Origin: Nitrospira sp. | GTDB taxonomy: Bacteria > Nitrospirota > Nitrospiria > Nitrospirales > Nitrospiraceae | Assembly (NCBI GenBank): GCA_023248215.1 | Contig: JAHFEW010000033.1 | Span: forward strand, 1-43,393 | DNA: 43,393 nt | Direction of reading: 5' to 3' | In this document: positions 16,714-25,940 of the stretch, in pieces | How positions within the stretch are numbered: the first letter of the stretch is position 1 | Layout of the letters: the number at the start of each line of letters is the position of its first letter | Notes under the pieces: model-generated | What the model was told of the DNA's origin: nothing | Database searches by the model: none | Seen by the model: only the letters and a program-made list of their open reading frames with translations | Translations under genes and position numbers: made by a program

Positions 16714-17991
16714 GTGGCGCTCCCTTATGAGATTTTCATCGGATTGCGGTACCTTCGCGCCAAACGCCGCAATCGCACCATCTCCTTCAACACGATCGTC
16801 TCCATCGCCGGGATTACGCTCGGCGTGGCTGCCTTGATCGGCACGGTCGGCATCATGACCGGGTTCAAGGAAGATATTCAGGCCAAGATTCTCGGCACGA
16901 CGGCCCACATCCTCGTGAATGACCGCATGAAAGAGTCGATGGTCGAGTATGAAGACCAGGTGAAGAAGGTCGCGGGCCTCCCCGATGTCGTGGCCGCCAC
17001 TCCGTTCATCTTCCGCCAAGTGCTCCTGACCTCCCCATCGGGCGTTCAGGGCATCATTCTCCGCGGGATCGATCCGGCGCGCGAAGGCACCGTCACGGAG
17101 CTGGCGCACAACCTCCTGGGTGGAAACCTGGACGAATTGTCACGGCCGATCAAAGTGACCATTCCTGAAAAGGAACGCGAACCCAACGGACCCGATACAG
17201 CCATGCGGCCAGGAATCATTCTGGGAAAAGAACTCTCAATGCGGCTGGGCGTCTTTACCGGCGACACCCTGAACGTCGTGTCCCCGGTCGGCCCGGTCAC
17301 GGGCGCCAGCATGACACCGAAGATCCGGCAGTTCGTGGTCGTCGGCCTCTTTCAATCCGGCATGTACGAATACGACTCCTCCCTCGCCTATATCGAGCTG
17401 GGCGAAGCGCAGAAGTTTTTCAACATGGGCGCCAGTGTGACGGGCATCGAGGTCAAGGTAACCGACGTGTTCCGCGCCGCGGACATCGCCCGCTCGATCG
17501 AACAGAATCTCGGCTTCACCTTCTGGGCCAGGGACTGGATGCAGATGAATCGCAACCTGTTCTCGGCGCTCAAACTCGAGAAGACGATGATGTTCCTGCT
17601 GCTGGTGCTGATCACCATCGTGGCCTCCTTCAATATCGTCAGCACCCTCACCATGATCGTGACCGAAAAACAACGCGAGATCGCGATCCTCAAGGCCATG
17701 GGGGCGACACGCAAGGGCATCATGCGCATTTTCATGCTCAATGGCCTGATTATCGGCTGTTCCGGCGCCGCGATCGGCGTCCCGCTTGGGTATGCGTTCC
17801 TCTGGCTGATCCAGACGTTTTGGACCTTCGATCCGACCGTCTATTACATCTCCCGCATTCCCGTCCACGTGCTGGGATCGGATGTGTTGCTCGTGGCAGG
17901 CTCGGCCATCCTGATCAGCTTTGTTGCCACGCTCTATCCATCGCTCCAAGCAGCCAAGCTCGACCCGGCCGCGGCATTGAGATACGAGTAG
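16714..17991 (+). CDS. lolC: Lipoprotein-releasing ABC permease, LolC/LolE family
   Basis: With LolD this permease extracts mature lipoproteins from the inner membrane and passes them to LolA. The 425-residue protein has the LolC/E layout: a first span (about 24-47, SIAGITLGVAALIGTVGIMTG), a large periplasmic domain, then three C-terminal spans (about 290-312, 338-362, 386-410). The coupling region REIAILKAMGATRKGIMRIF is diagnostic. GTG start. Only one LolC/E-type gene is present, so a homodimer (LolF-like) is likely, unless a second copy is elsewhere. lysS ends two bases upstream, and lolD follows after a 113-base palindromic linker. Confidence 0.93.
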   Translation: MALPYEIFIGLRYLRAKRRNRTISFNTIVSIAGITLGVAALIGTVGIMTGFKEDIQAKILGTTAHILVNDRMKESMVEYEDQVKKVAGLPDVVAATPFIFRQVLLTSPSGVQGIILRGIDPAREGTVTELAHNLLGGNLDELSRPIKVTIPEKEREPNGPDTAMRPGIILGKELSMRLGVFTGDTLNVVSPVGPVTGASMTPKIRQFVVVGLFQSGMYEYDSSLAYIELGEAQKFFNMGASVTGIEVKVTDVFRAADIARSIEQNLGFTFWARDWMQMNRNLFSALKLEKTMMFLLLVLITIVASFNIVSTLTMIVTEKQREIAILKAMGATRKGIMRIFMLNGLIIGCSGAAIGVPLGYAFLWLIQTFWTFDPTVYYISRIPVHVLGSDVLLVAGSAILISFVATLYPSLQAAKLDPAAALRYE

Positions 17992-18104
17992 CACCGACGG
18001 AAAGTATGAATGAGTGATCTGGTGAATTGGTGATTTCATGCCTGCGGTAGGACACCTTCGGCAATTACCAATCACAAGATCTCCCAATCACCATCACCAT
18101 ATTT
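17992..18104. repeat. Imperfect palindromic intergenic linker (lolC/E-lolD)
   Basis: This 113-base gap contains GTGATCTGGTGAATTGGTGA and, further on, ACCAATCACAAGATCTCCCA then ATCACCATCACC. The second set is an imperfect reverse complement of the first, so the RNA could fold back on itself. It encodes no protein and has no ribosome site for lolD of the usual kind. It resembles the other linkers at 15141-15229 and 27561-27658 in style but not in sequence. Confidence 0.5.
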
Positions 18105-18773
18105 ATGATTAACGTCGTCGATCTCTACAAATCGTTTCCGATGGGCGGGCGGGAGTTGGTGGTGCTCAACAACATCAACCTGCACATCCAGCGCGGCGAA
18201 CTGATCGCCATCATGGGAGCATCCGGAGCCGGCAAAAGCACGCTGCTCCAAATTCTTGGCACCTTGGATCGGCCCACGAAGGGAACCGTGTCGTTCGAAG
18301 GCCAGGACCTCTTCCAGCTCACCGAGCAGCAACAAGCCGAGTTCCGGAACAAACGCGTGGGATTCGTCTTCCAGTTTCACCATCTGCTTCCGGAATTCAC
18401 AGCCCTGGAGAATGCCTGCCTCCCGGCCATGATTCAAAAACGCGAGCTGGCGGATGTCGCGGGCGAAGCGACGAAGCTTCTGCGCGAGGTCGGCTTGGGC
18501 GATCGTCTCCACCACAAGCCCGGCGAGCTCTCCGGCGGCGAACAACAGCGGGTCTCCGTCGCGCGTGCTTTGATGCAGCAACCGGACCTCGTGTTGGCCG
18601 ACGAACCAACAGGCAACCTGGATACCCATACCGGCGATGCCCTGTTCGCGCTCCTCCGTCAACTGAACCGCTCGCGCGGGACGACCTTCGTCATCGTGAC
18701 CCACAACGACAAGCTCTCTGCCCAAGCCGACCGCATTGTATCCATGCAGGATGGGATGATCGTTTCAGGCTAA
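18105..18773 (+). CDS. lolD: Lipoprotein-releasing ABC ATPase LolD
   Basis: LolD is the ATPase that powers lipoprotein release. The 222-residue protein has Walker [10 protein letters not shown] (38-46), Q-loop [17 protein letters not shown] (88-103), signature LSGGEQQR (142-149), Walker [14 protein letters not shown] (161-173) and the H-switch VTHND. The [10 protein letters not shown] block separates LolD from general MacB-type ATPases. It follows the LolC/E permease on the same strand, which fixes its role. Length is typical. Confidence 0.94.
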   Translation: MINVVDLYKSFPMGGRELVVLNNINLHIQRGELIAIMGASGAGKSTLLQILGTLDRPTKGTVSFEGQDLFQLTEQQQAEFRNKRVGFVFQFHHLLPEFTALENACLPAMIQKRELADVAGEATKLLREVGLGDRLHHKPGELSGGEQQRVSVARALMQQPDLVLADEPTGNLDTHTGDALFALLRQLNRSRGTTFVIVTHNDKLSAQADRIVSMQDGMIVSG

Positions 18774-18813
18774 GCCAGTCACCCACCGTTGATCCGATTC
18801 ATGCGGTGATTTC

Positions 18814-18842
18814 TTGACGACTTCCGGCTCTTTTCGTAGACT
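18814..18842 (+). promoter_or_regulatory. Sigma-70-like promoter for the TraF-like gene
   Basis: TTGACG (18814-18819) and TAGACT (18837-18842) are separated by exactly 17 bases, close to the consensus. The start codon is 40 bases downstream at 18882. This is the clearest housekeeping-type promoter in the window and suggests the gene is transcribed apart from lolD. Confidence 0.6.
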
Positions 18843-18881
18843 GCCCTATCGCACGACTGATCAGGGAGTCCGACACAATTT

Positions 18882-20021
18882 ATGAAGATGACGCTGTGCA
18901 TCCGGTTCGTTGCCGTTCTCCTGGCAATCCTCCTGCCGCTCCAGGCGGCGGCGGTAGAATTCGTCTTTGTGGGATCGCGACAAATGGGCATGGGCGGGGC
19001 CGGCGTGGCAACGACCACCGACGCCCTCGCGACCTATTGGAACCCAGCTGGCATGGCGATGAGCAAGAAGTTCGACATCCGGATCCAGGCCGGTGTCCAG
19101 GCCCTCGATCGAGGCGACGTGTTCGATACGCTCAAGGATATTAATAACTTGAATCTGAACGATACCTCTTCGGCCAATATTTCCCGGCTTCAGCAACAGA
19201 TCGCTCGCCTCAATAGCCCCAATTCGAACTTCACGGGTGCAGGCTCGGGCGGCCTCTATGTCAAGGGAAACGCCGGCGAGCATGCCCTGGGGTTCAGTAT
19301 CTCCGACGTCGCCACCGGCGGCGGATTCCTGCGTAGTCCCGCCAGCATTACCAACAACGGGAGCAGCGTCACGGTGAATGGCCAGATCGCCATGAACGGC
19401 CTGGAGGCAAGACAAGCGGTGGTGTCCTATGCCTACGCGTTCGCCGACCGGATGTTCTCCATCGGCGTCAGCGGTAAAGTCATCCAGGGCGCGGCCTATG
19501 CGGGCGCCACGAACATTTCCGGGGCCAGCGACAGCGTCAAGATCTTTGAGGACATCGGCCAAGCAAAGCTGACCACGGTCGTGGGCGTCGACGTCGGAGC
19601 GATGTTCCGGCCGACCTCCTGGCTGCGTGCCGGCATCGTTGCCAAAGATCTCACTAGTCCGACCTTTGATGCCCTGAATGGAACCAAATTCAAGATGCTC
19701 CCCCAGGTCCGAGCCGGCGTGGCATTCAACCCCTATAATTCTTTGACGTTAACGTCTGATGTAGATATCACGAAGAACAACACCCTCGTCCCCGGCCTGT
19801 ATAGCCAGGTGTTGAGCCTCGGGGCCGAGCAAACGATCCTCTCGGAACTGCTGTCGTTCCGACTCGGGACCTATAAGAACATGCAGGACGCCAAAACGCC
19901 GTTTATTCCGACGTTTGGATTCGGATTACGTATCAATGCCTTGCGCGTGGATATCGGCGGCGGGTATGATTTCAGAGACCAGGCCGGGCTGGCGTCCGGC
20001 TCAATTGGCATGATCTTCTAG
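18882..20021 (+). CDS. TraF-like outer-membrane beta-barrel protein
   Basis: This 379-residue protein has a signal peptide (cleavage after PLQAAA, about residue 24). It then has the pattern GSRQMGMGGAGVATTTDALATYWNPAGMA, which is typical of the TraF_2 / PorV- and OmpP1-like barrel families. Alternating strand patterns follow throughout, ending with an aromatic C-terminal residue (SIGMIF), as outer-membrane barrels do. Despite the family name, nothing suggests conjugation. Likely roles are a porin or an uptake protein for hydrophobic compounds; which one is not visible. It has its own promoter and follows lolD. Confidence 0.8.
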   Translation: MKMTLCIRFVAVLLAILLPLQAAAVEFVFVGSRQMGMGGAGVATTTDALATYWNPAGMAMSKKFDIRIQAGVQALDRGDVFDTLKDINNLNLNDTSSANISRLQQQIARLNSPNSNFTGAGSGGLYVKGNAGEHALGFSISDVATGGGFLRSPASITNNGSSVTVNGQIAMNGLEARQAVVSYAYAFADRMFSIGVSGKVIQGAAYAGATNISGASDSVKIFEDIGQAKLTTVVGVDVGAMFRPTSWLRAGIVAKDLTSPTFDALNGTKFKMLPQVRAGVAFNPYNSLTLTSDVDITKNNTLVPGLYSQVLSLGAEQTILSELLSFRLGTYKNMQDAKTPFIPTFGFGLRINALRVDIGGGYDFRDQAGLASGSIGMIF

Positions 20022-20116
20022 CAGGATCCCGGGTGAATTCCACCACAGAGCGGGACCCGGAATCGTCCACACAGCCTGCTAAATCGATCCTTTTTGATAC
20101 ACTTGCTGTACAAACG

Positions 20117-20722
20117 ATGACCCGACGACTGTTCTCGATACGCTGGTCCTTCTTCAGCCTTCTTCTGCTGGGAATTCTCGCCGGTTGCGGCGGTCTCCAG
20201 GAAATGTGGGAAGGCCCTGCAGCCCGCGGGTTTTATCCAAAAACCATGGCGATTCTTCCGATTTCTGGAAACTACGATAGTGCCCGGGAGGACGTGGAAG
20301 AAGTGGTGGCTAAAGTGTTGGTCAAGAGCCGCCGGGTCGAGAAAGTGGTCCCGCCCGACCAGGTCACCGACACATTTCAAACGACTAAAGACGCCTTCGA
20401 CGCACTGGTGACATACTTTTCTCGCATGGAAACGACCGGCCAATCGGATAAGGCCTCGGCGGTCAAGATCGGCCATGCCCTGGGAGCGGACTCGCTGCTG
20501 GTGGTCAAGGTCAATGCCTGGGAATACACGCGGGAGGAAGGGGATAACATCGCCCGAGTGGGCCTAAGCATGCGGCTCGTCGATGCCGTGAATGGCGCCA
20601 TTGTTTGGAAAGCGCGGCATCAAGTGCAAGAAAGTTATCTCTTCATCCGCCCAGACATGCGGGATCTCGCGACGAAGCTGGCGTCAGACATGATCAAATA
20701 TATGCCGCCGGAAAAACGCTAG
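20117..20722 (+). CDS. Lipoprotein with CsgG/GNA1162-like features
   Basis: This 201-residue protein has a signal peptide with lipobox ILAGC (Cys24). The mature part has KTMAILPISGNYDSAREDVEEVV, then a long helix-strand run with HALGADSLLVVKVNAWEY and VGLSMRLVDAVNGAIVWKARHQV. This resembles the nucleotide-free alpha/beta domain found in CsgG/GNA1162-type outer-membrane lipoproteins (ALGAD-LLV, LVD--G-IVW). It probably sits at the inner face of the outer membrane, with unknown partner. The ATG at 20117 is preferred because the longer frame from 20033 would put 28 residues before the signal peptide. It converges with the GAF gene across 26 bases. Confidence 0.72.
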   Translation: MTRRLFSIRWSFFSLLLLGILAGCGGLQEMWEGPAARGFYPKTMAILPISGNYDSAREDVEEVVAKVLVKSRRVEKVVPPDQVTDTFQTTKDAFDALVTYFSRMETTGQSDKASAVKIGHALGADSLLVVKVNAWEYTREEGDNIARVGLSMRLVDAVNGAIVWKARHQVQESYLFIRPDMRDLATKLASDMIKYMPPEKR

Positions 20723-20748
20723 CCCTATCCGGTCTGTTTCGATCCACC

Positions 20749-21798
20749 CTACCCTGTTGCCCCCCTGCGAAAGTTCTCGATGGCCAGCCCGAACTGATTG
20801 GAAAGACTGGCGAGCTCCAGCACATCCCAGTGGCTGAACGGCTTTCCGGTGCGTCTATTGACGACTTCCAGGATACCCACCGCCTGAACCCCCGCGCGGA
20901 CCGGAACGGACACGAGCGACGCCACAGGTATGGCTGCCTGCCACCCCTGCTGGGATACCAAGCGGGCATCCTGAGGCCCATGTGTGATCAGCACCGGCTG
21001 GCCCGTGCGATGCACGTTGGCGGCAATAGAAGACTGCAGCGCCGTCAAGGCGCCAGTTCGCTCTCCACTGACCGCGTATAGTTTTAACGTTCCGTCGTCG
21101 GCTCCCAGGAAGAGCGCACCCGCTTCCGCTTCGACCAGTCGAATCGCGGCATCCAACGCCCGCCGCAATTTCTCCTCCTCCGCCAGCGAGGAATTCAACA
21201 AATCGCTGACCTGTTCCATGTGCTGAATCCGCAAGATTTTCACGGCGTATTTGACGGTCAACTGGGCATGGTCCAGCGCCACGGCCAACCAGGGTTCGAT
21301 TGCCCTCAGCACCGTGAGGAGTTTGCGCGCGGTCAATCGTTGGGACGATCCGGTTTGGAGCATCACCAATCCTTCCATCCTGCCGATGCGATGCAGCCGG
21401 AAGGCGTGCAAGGGTCCGCTCACGACATGCGCCTGCTTCTCCGCTCTCGTCAGCACCTTGCGCCATTCGGCGGCGGCCGACGCATCGTCGCGACCAGCCT
21501 CGGCCAAACAGGTCATGTCGCGCGTCTGCTCGTCACGAACGTAGATGGCGATCGCATCTACTTTCGTCAGTTGCCAGAACCATTGCACAAAGACCGCCGA
21601 CAGGCCGATGGGCGAGCGGCCTTCTTCTTCGGAACTGCTAACGGTGTCGAGCAATCGCTGTTGCAGGGTTCGGATCAGGCGATCTTCGGATAACGGCGTA
21701 ACTTTACGGGATGAGGACTTCCGGCGCGGGGCGACCGATAGGGGTCGGGGCGTCTTTTTGCTGGTGGTTCGTCGGACCTTCCGGCGAGCTTCGGCCAT
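20749..21798 (-). CDS. Tandem GAF-domain protein
   Basis: This 349-residue protein starts with a basic, probably disordered tail (RRKVRRTTSKKTPRPLS), then a divergent GAF-like domain (about 60-180: VDAIAIYVRDEQTRDMTCL, GLVMLQTG). A clear GAF domain follows (about 200-345: AGALFLGADDGTLKLYAVSG, VLITHGPQDARL, LVSVPVRAGVQAVGILEVVNR). No output domain follows, so it may sense a small molecule and bind a partner. The ATG at 21798 has GAGGAG six bases upstream; the frame opening at 21822 is less likely. It is the last gene of the trp row, 67 bases or so after trpA, and could be co-transcribed. Confidence 0.85.
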   Translation of the reverse strand: MAEARRKVRRTTSKKTPRPLSVAPRRKSSSRKVTPLSEDRLIRTLQQRLLDTVSSSEEEGRSPIGLSAVFVQWFWQLTKVDAIAIYVRDEQTRDMTCLAEAGRDDASAAAEWRKVLTRAEKQAHVVSGPLHAFRLHRIGRMEGLVMLQTGSSQRLTARKLLTVLRAIEPWLAVALDHAQLTVKYAVKILRIQHMEQVSDLLNSSLAEEEKLRRALDAAIRLVEAEAGALFLGADDGTLKLYAVSGERTGALTALQSSIAANVHRTGQPVLITHGPQDARLVSQQGWQAAIPVASLVSVPVRAGVQAVGILEVVNRRTGKPFSHWDVLELASLSNQFGLAIENFRRGATG

Positions 21799-21889
21799 GG
21801 CATCTCCTCGTTGAAACATCAATCAGTGCAAGGCGGGGTATTAAACCGTTGATGAGAGAATAATCCGGGAGGGCGGCGCCACCGACCTG

Positions 21890-22690
21890 CTAGGCCGGCT
21901 GCATCGCCGCCTTGAGGGAGCGAACAAATGCACCCACTTCCTGAACGAGTCGGCCATCCTGTCCATGTTCTCCTACCAGACGGACAATGGCGCTGCCCAC
22001 GATGACGCCGTCTGCGACGTCAGCCACCCGCGCGGCATCGTCTGGTGTGGCGACTCCAAACCCCACGGCCACAGGCGTCTTCGTCCGCTTTCTGATTTTC
22101 GCGACGTTGTCACGCACCCCCGCCATGTCGTTCAGTTTAGCGCCGGTGATGCCGGTGATGGAAACATAATAGACAAATCCGCCGGACTCCTTGGCCACAT
22201 ACGCACGCCGGGCAGCTGTGCTGGTCGGCGCGAGCAGAAAAATTAGGTGGAGTCCAGCCGCGTCCGCTGGACCACGCAGGGGCCCAGCCTCATCCGGAGG
22301 CATGTCCGGCACAATCAATCCGTCCACGCCGGCCTCAACGGCCTTCTGACAGAACTCTGCTTCACCGAAGGCATGAATGTTGTTGTAATAGGCCATCAAG
22401 ACGATGGGAATCTGTGTCGAGGTGCGCAGATGTCGAACCGACTCCAGAATCATTCGGAGCGAGGTGCCGCTTCGAAGGCCGCGCTCGGCCGCCTTCTGAA
22501 TCACCGGCCCGTCGGCAATCGGATCGGAAAATGGCACTCCCAGCTCGATGACATCGGCGCCCGCGCGCTCCAATTCAAGCACCAATTGTTCCGTCTCCTG
22601 CAGCGACGGATCGCCCGCCATGATGTAGGTAATGAGAGCTTTCTCACCTTTCGCCTTCAGCCGATTCAATGTGTCATCCAAGCGATTCAT
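21890..22690 (-). CDS. trpA: Tryptophan synthase alpha subunit
   Basis: TrpA cleaves indole-3-glycerol phosphate and passes indole to TrpB. The 266-residue TIM barrel has the catalytic pair Glu49 (VIELGVPFSDP) and Asp60 (IADGPVI), and the conserved SITGITGAK loop and FGVATPDDA. Length is typical. A roughly 230-base spacer holding dispersed element R2 separates it from trpB, which is unusual because trpB and trpA are commonly adjacent or overlapping. The GAF gene follows. Confidence 0.96.
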   Translation of the reverse strand: MNRLDDTLNRLKAKGEKALITYIMAGDPSLQETEQLVLELERAGADVIELGVPFSDPIADGPVIQKAAERGLRSGTSLRMILESVRHLRTSTQIPIVLMAYYNNIHAFGEAEFCQKAVEAGVDGLIVPDMPPDEAGPLRGPADAAGLHLIFLLAPTSTAARRAYVAKESGGFVYYVSITGITGAKLNDMAGVRDNVAKIRKRTKTPVAVGFGVATPDDAARVADVADGVIVGSAIVRLVGEHGQDGRLVQEVGAFVRSLKAAMQPA

Positions 22691-22740
22691 ATCGATATAC
22701 CCATGCCTCTCGCTAGTCCCTCACAACTCTTCTTTGCAAG

Positions 22741-22925
22741 ATGTTCAAAAGGGTCGCCAGCGCGGCCGCAGCAAGCGAAGAGGTGAGGCATACTCCAGCC
22801 GTACGTCGAGCCTCTGAGGTTCACGACGCGCTGAATAAAGCGCGTCACGTTTGTGAACGCCGGCGAGACGGTGAGCCGGCAGTGTCTTGCGAGAACAAAG
22901 CTGGAGGCCGTTTCAACATCCTGCT
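22741..22925 (+). repeat. Dispersed intergenic element, copy R2, between trpB and trpA
   Basis: This about 185-base stretch shares its outer parts with 7807-7926 (TGTTCAAAA, CCAGCG-GGCCG, AAGCGA, GAGGCATAC, CGTACGT-GAG, GACGCG; then CAAAGCTGG and CATCCTGCTA). In the middle it has about 60 extra bases. The extra region can form GACGCGC...GCGCGTC flanked by GTTCAC...GTGAAC, and then GCCGGC...GCCGGC. The end abuts the trpB stop codon. It has no coding frame. Confidence 0.72.
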
Positions 22926-24114
22926 ACAGCGTCACACCTTTGATCCTGGCCACCTGCTGCACGTCCTTATCCCCGCGCCCCGATAAATTTACGATGACGA
23001 TCTGGCTCTTTTTCATTTTTGGCGCGGACCTCATCACCTCGGCGATGGCGTGGGCGCTCTCCAGCGCAGGCATAATCCCCTCCTCCCGCGCGAGCAGATC
23101 GAATGCCGCCAATGCCTCATCATCCGTCACGGACGTGTATTCGGCACGCTTCGTTTCCTTATAGTAGCTGTGTTCCGGCCCCACCGCCGCATAGTCCAAG
23201 CCCGCCGACACCGAATGTGTGAGATTCACCTGGCCATTGTCGTCCTGAAGCAGATAGGTCATCGTGCCCTGGAGTACACCGGGACGGCCACCCGCAAACC
23301 GGGCCGCATGTTTGCCGCTTTCGATGCCAAGGCCTCCGGCTTCCACCCCGACCATCCTGACCTTCTTATCCGGGACAAAGGCATGGAACAACCCCATGGC
23401 ATTGCTCCCGCCGCCGACGCAGGCGATGAGACAGTCGGGAAGGCGCCCTTCCGCGGCCAGAACCTGCTTGCGGGCTTCACGCCCGATCACGGATTGAAAA
23501 TCCCTGATCATCATCGGATAGGGATGCGCGCCAAGCACGGAGCCCAACACGTAATGGGTCGTCCGCACATTGGTGGTCCAATCCCGCATGGCCTCGCTGA
23601 TGGCATCCTTCAGGGTGCGGCTGCCGGCATCGACCCCCGTCACCGTCGAGCCGAGGAGCCGCATCCGAAAGACATTCAATGCCTGCCGCTGCATGTCCTC
23701 CGTGCCCATGTAGATTTCGCATTGGAGACCGAACATGGCGGCCACGGTCGCCGTCGCCACGCCATGCTGGCCCGCGCCCGTCTCAGCGATGAGACGGGGC
23801 TTCTTCATCCGGCGGGCGAGGAGCGCTTGCCCGATGGCATTGTTAATCTTGTGAGCACCGGTATGACAGAGATCTTCCCGCTTGAGATAGATCTTTGCCC
23901 CACCCAGGCGTTTCGTCAGCCGCTCGGCAAAGTAGAGGGGCGTCGGACGCCCGACATATTCTTTCAGGTAGTGCTTGAGCTCGGCTTGAAATCGCTTGTC
24001 CTTTCGGGTGCGTTGGTAGACCTCTTCCAATTCCAGCAATGCCGGCATCAGAGTCTCGGGCACATACCGACCACCGTAGGGTCCGAACCGCCCATGTCGA
24101 TCTGGTATCGCCAT
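22924..24114 (-). CDS. trpB: Tryptophan synthase beta subunit
   Basis: TrpB joins indole and serine with PLP to give tryptophan. The 396-residue protein has the PLP Lys89 in HTGAHKINN, and the phosphate-binding [20 protein letters not shown] and [11 protein letters not shown] near the start are typical of TrpB1. The start at 24114 (MAIPDRHG) has AAGGA with a six-base gap; the ATG at 24120 is too close to that site, and a TTG at 24144 is less likely. The stop codon is at the edge of the R2 element. trpF lies 47 bases upstream. Confidence 0.96.
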   Translation of the reverse strand: MAIPDRHGRFGPYGGRYVPETLMPALLELEEVYQRTRKDKRFQAELKHYLKEYVGRPTPLYFAERLTKRLGGAKIYLKREDLCHTGAHKINNAIGQALLARRMKKPRLIAETGAGQHGVATATVAAMFGLQCEIYMGTEDMQRQALNVFRMRLLGSTVTGVDAGSRTLKDAISEAMRDWTTNVRTTHYVLGSVLGAHPYPMMIRDFQSVIGREARKQVLAAEGRLPDCLIACVGGGSNAMGLFHAFVPDKKVRMVGVEAGGLGIESGKHAARFAGGRPGVLQGTMTYLLQDDNGQVNLTHSVSAGLDYAAVGPEHSYYKETKRAEYTSVTDDEALAAFDLLAREEGIMPALESAHAIAEVMRSAPKMKKSQIVIVNLSGRGDKDVQQVARIKGVTL

Positions 24115-24161
24115 ATCCATTCCTTCAGCTGTTCGTAAAAGCAAAAGTATAAACGCTGAAA

Positions 24162-24794
24162 CTATGATGAGACAAGCCTGACGGCCTGCACGAAGGCCCG
24201 CACCTTCTCATGGTCCTTCTTGCCGGGACAGGCCTCGACCCCACTGCTGACATCGACACCGTACGGACGGACCTGTTGAATCGCTTCTGAGACGTTCTCC
24301 GGCGTCAGCCCACCGGCCAGCAGAATGGTAGCGGCTGACGCCGCTTCCGCGGCCAACGACCAATCGGCCACCTGTCCAGTGCCTCCATAGGCATCGGGCG
24401 AAAAGGCATCAACCAAAAATCCTCGCACGCCGGCCCGGCCTTGAAAGTCAGCCAATGCCAGGAAGGATCGGCGATCTTTGAGGCGAATCGCCTTGAGCAC
24501 GGGCCTTCCTAGCGCCTCGCAATAGGCTGCAGTCTCATCGCCATGCAGCTGCGCAAGGGCCAGGCCGCAACTGTCCATGAGATCGCACACCACTTTGGCG
24601 TCCTCATTCACGAACACCCCGACAGGCAGCACAAACGGAGGTAGTGTCTTCACGATTGCCCTCACGACTGCCGCCTCTGCACAACGAGGGCTCTTCTTGT
24701 GGAATACAAACCCGACTGCGTCGGCGCCGGCCTCGACCGCCACCGTGGCATCTTCGGCATTCGTGATCCCGCAGATTTTGACCTTGACTATCAT
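24162..24794 (-). CDS. trpF: Phosphoribosylanthranilate isomerase
   Basis: TrpF converts phosphoribosylanthranilate to CdRP by an Amadori rearrangement. The 210-residue barrel has catalytic Cys8 in [12 protein letters not shown], and an acid in [25 protein letters not shown] and [18 protein letters not shown] close the phosphate site. The start is three bases after the stop of the small lipoprotein gene, so it is coupled to it. Length is normal. Confidence 0.95.
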   Translation of the reverse strand: MIVKVKICGITNAEDATVAVEAGADAVGFVFHKKSPRCAEAAVVRAIVKTLPPFVLPVGVFVNEDAKVVCDLMDSCGLALAQLHGDETAAYCEALGRPVLKAIRLKDRRSFLALADFQGRAGVRGFLVDAFSPDAYGGTGQVADWSLAAEAASAATILLAGGLTPENVSEAIQQVRPYGVDVSSGVEACPGKKDHEKVRAFVQAVRLVSS

Positions 24795-24797
24795 GAC

Positions 24798-25112
24798 CTA
24801 GCAGCTCGTCTTGCTCTTCTGCATACCGTAAAAACCGCGGTAGGACCACTGACAGGTCTGCCCTTTGCCGTTGAACGTCAGTCCGATCAGGTCCTGTCGT
24901 CCGTCCTGTTGAGGAATCGACCACTCGCAGACTTCACCGCCGTCCTTGAAGGAATGACATCTGGTTGGAATCCCCATCTCCTTGATTCGATCGTCTTTGG
25001 TACTCCCCATCCAGGAATCCCACTTGGGAGAGTACTCATGAATCTCTTGGTTGACGCAGCCGGCAACCGTCAACAACCCCGCCACCAGTCCGACAGAGAA
25101 CACCCTCTTCAT
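24798..25112 (-). CDS. Small Cys-rich lipoprotein inside the trp operon
   Basis: This 104-residue protein has a signal peptide with lipobox TVAGC (Cys19). The mature part has four more cysteines (in TRCHS, EVCEW, QTCQW and the C-terminal TSC), possibly two disulfides. It also has a short BamE-like hint (WMGSTKDDRIKEMGIPTRC, GEVCEWSIPQ, TFNGKGQTCQW), but this is too short to call. Its start overlaps the stop of trpC by four bases (ATGA) and its stop is three bases before trpF, so it is translationally embedded in the tryptophan operon. A role in tryptophan synthesis is not apparent. Confidence 0.78.
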   Translation of the reverse strand: MKRVFSVGLVAGLLTVAGCVNQEIHEYSPKWDSWMGSTKDDRIKEMGIPTRCHSFKDGGEVCEWSIPQQDGRQDLIGLTFNGKGQTCQWSYRGFYGMQKSKTSC

Positions 25113-25933
25113 GGCTTCTCCTTTTTTGTGTCGTCGCCAAACAGTTCTCGAATCTTCGCCCCGATATCCTGAGCCCTGATCAACGACTCTCCGATCAACA
25201 CCGCGTGGACCCCGGCCTCGACCAGCCGGACGACATCGTCCCGTTTGTGAATGCCGCTTTCGCTCACGATCAGCTTGTCCCCGGGAATGCGTTTCGCCAG
25301 TCGAAAGGTGACGCCGAGATCCGTCGAGAAGGTCTTCAAGTCACGATTGTTGATGCCGATCAACCGTACGTCCGGCAACCACTCCAACACGATATCCAAC
25401 TCCCGCTCCTGGTGTGTCTCCACCAGGACGTCGAGCGACAATTCCTTGGCCAAGGCCGCGAAGTCGATCAGTTGCCGTTTCTCCAGACCGGCGACAATAA
25501 GCAGCACCGCATCGGCGCCATAAGCCCGCGCTTCATAGAATTGAATGTCCGCGACCATGAATTCTTTATTCAGCGCGGGCAGGCCCACTTTCTGTTTGAC
25601 GTCGGCCAGGTAGTCCAAATTCCCTTGAAAATAGTCCTTATCCGTCAATACGGAGACGGCTGCGGCCCCATGTGTCCGATAGGCCTTCGCGATGGTCACC
25701 GGCTCGAACTGCTGCGCGAACTCGGGGCGTAGCAGTCCCAGGCTTGGCGAGGCCTTCTTCACTTCAGCGATGAGGGCCGGCTTCGTTGCAGTGCGCCGCG
25801 CATCGAGGGCCACAGCAAATCCCATCGTCGGCCCAGCGTCACGGATTTTGTTCTTCAGATCCGCGAGATACCCGCGGCTGTTCTTGTGCCGGATTTCGGC
25901 TTTTTTATGTTCGAGTATTTGATCCAGAATCAC
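25109..25933 (-). CDS. trpC: Indole-3-glycerol-phosphate synthase
   Basis: TrpC closes the indole ring from CdRP. The 274-residue protein begins MILDQILEHKKAEI from a GTG at 25933; the frame continues upstream to 26164 through trpD, but that part is a shadow. The catalytic Lys is in ALIAEVKKASPSLG (58-60). INNRDLKTFSTDL and VSESGIHKRDDV are conserved active-site blocks. Seven bases separate it from trpD. It overlaps the small lipoprotein start by four bases. Confidence 0.95.
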   Translation of the reverse strand: MILDQILEHKKAEIRHKNSRGYLADLKNKIRDAGPTMGFAVALDARRTATKPALIAEVKKASPSLGLLRPEFAQQFEPVTIAKAYRTHGAAAVSVLTDKDYFQGNLDYLADVKQKVGLPALNKEFMVADIQFYEARAYGADAVLLIVAGLEKRQLIDFAALAKELSLDVLVETHQERELDIVLEWLPDVRLIGINNRDLKTFSTDLGVTFRLAKRIPGDKLIVSESGIHKRDDVVRLVEAGVHAVLIGESLIRAQDIGAKIRELFGDDTKKEKP

Positions 25934-25940
25934 GATGACG

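Noticed and set aside
23050-24138. 362-residue open frame antisense to trpB
   Set aside because: Shadow of a GC-rich gene; no ribosome site or family pattern.
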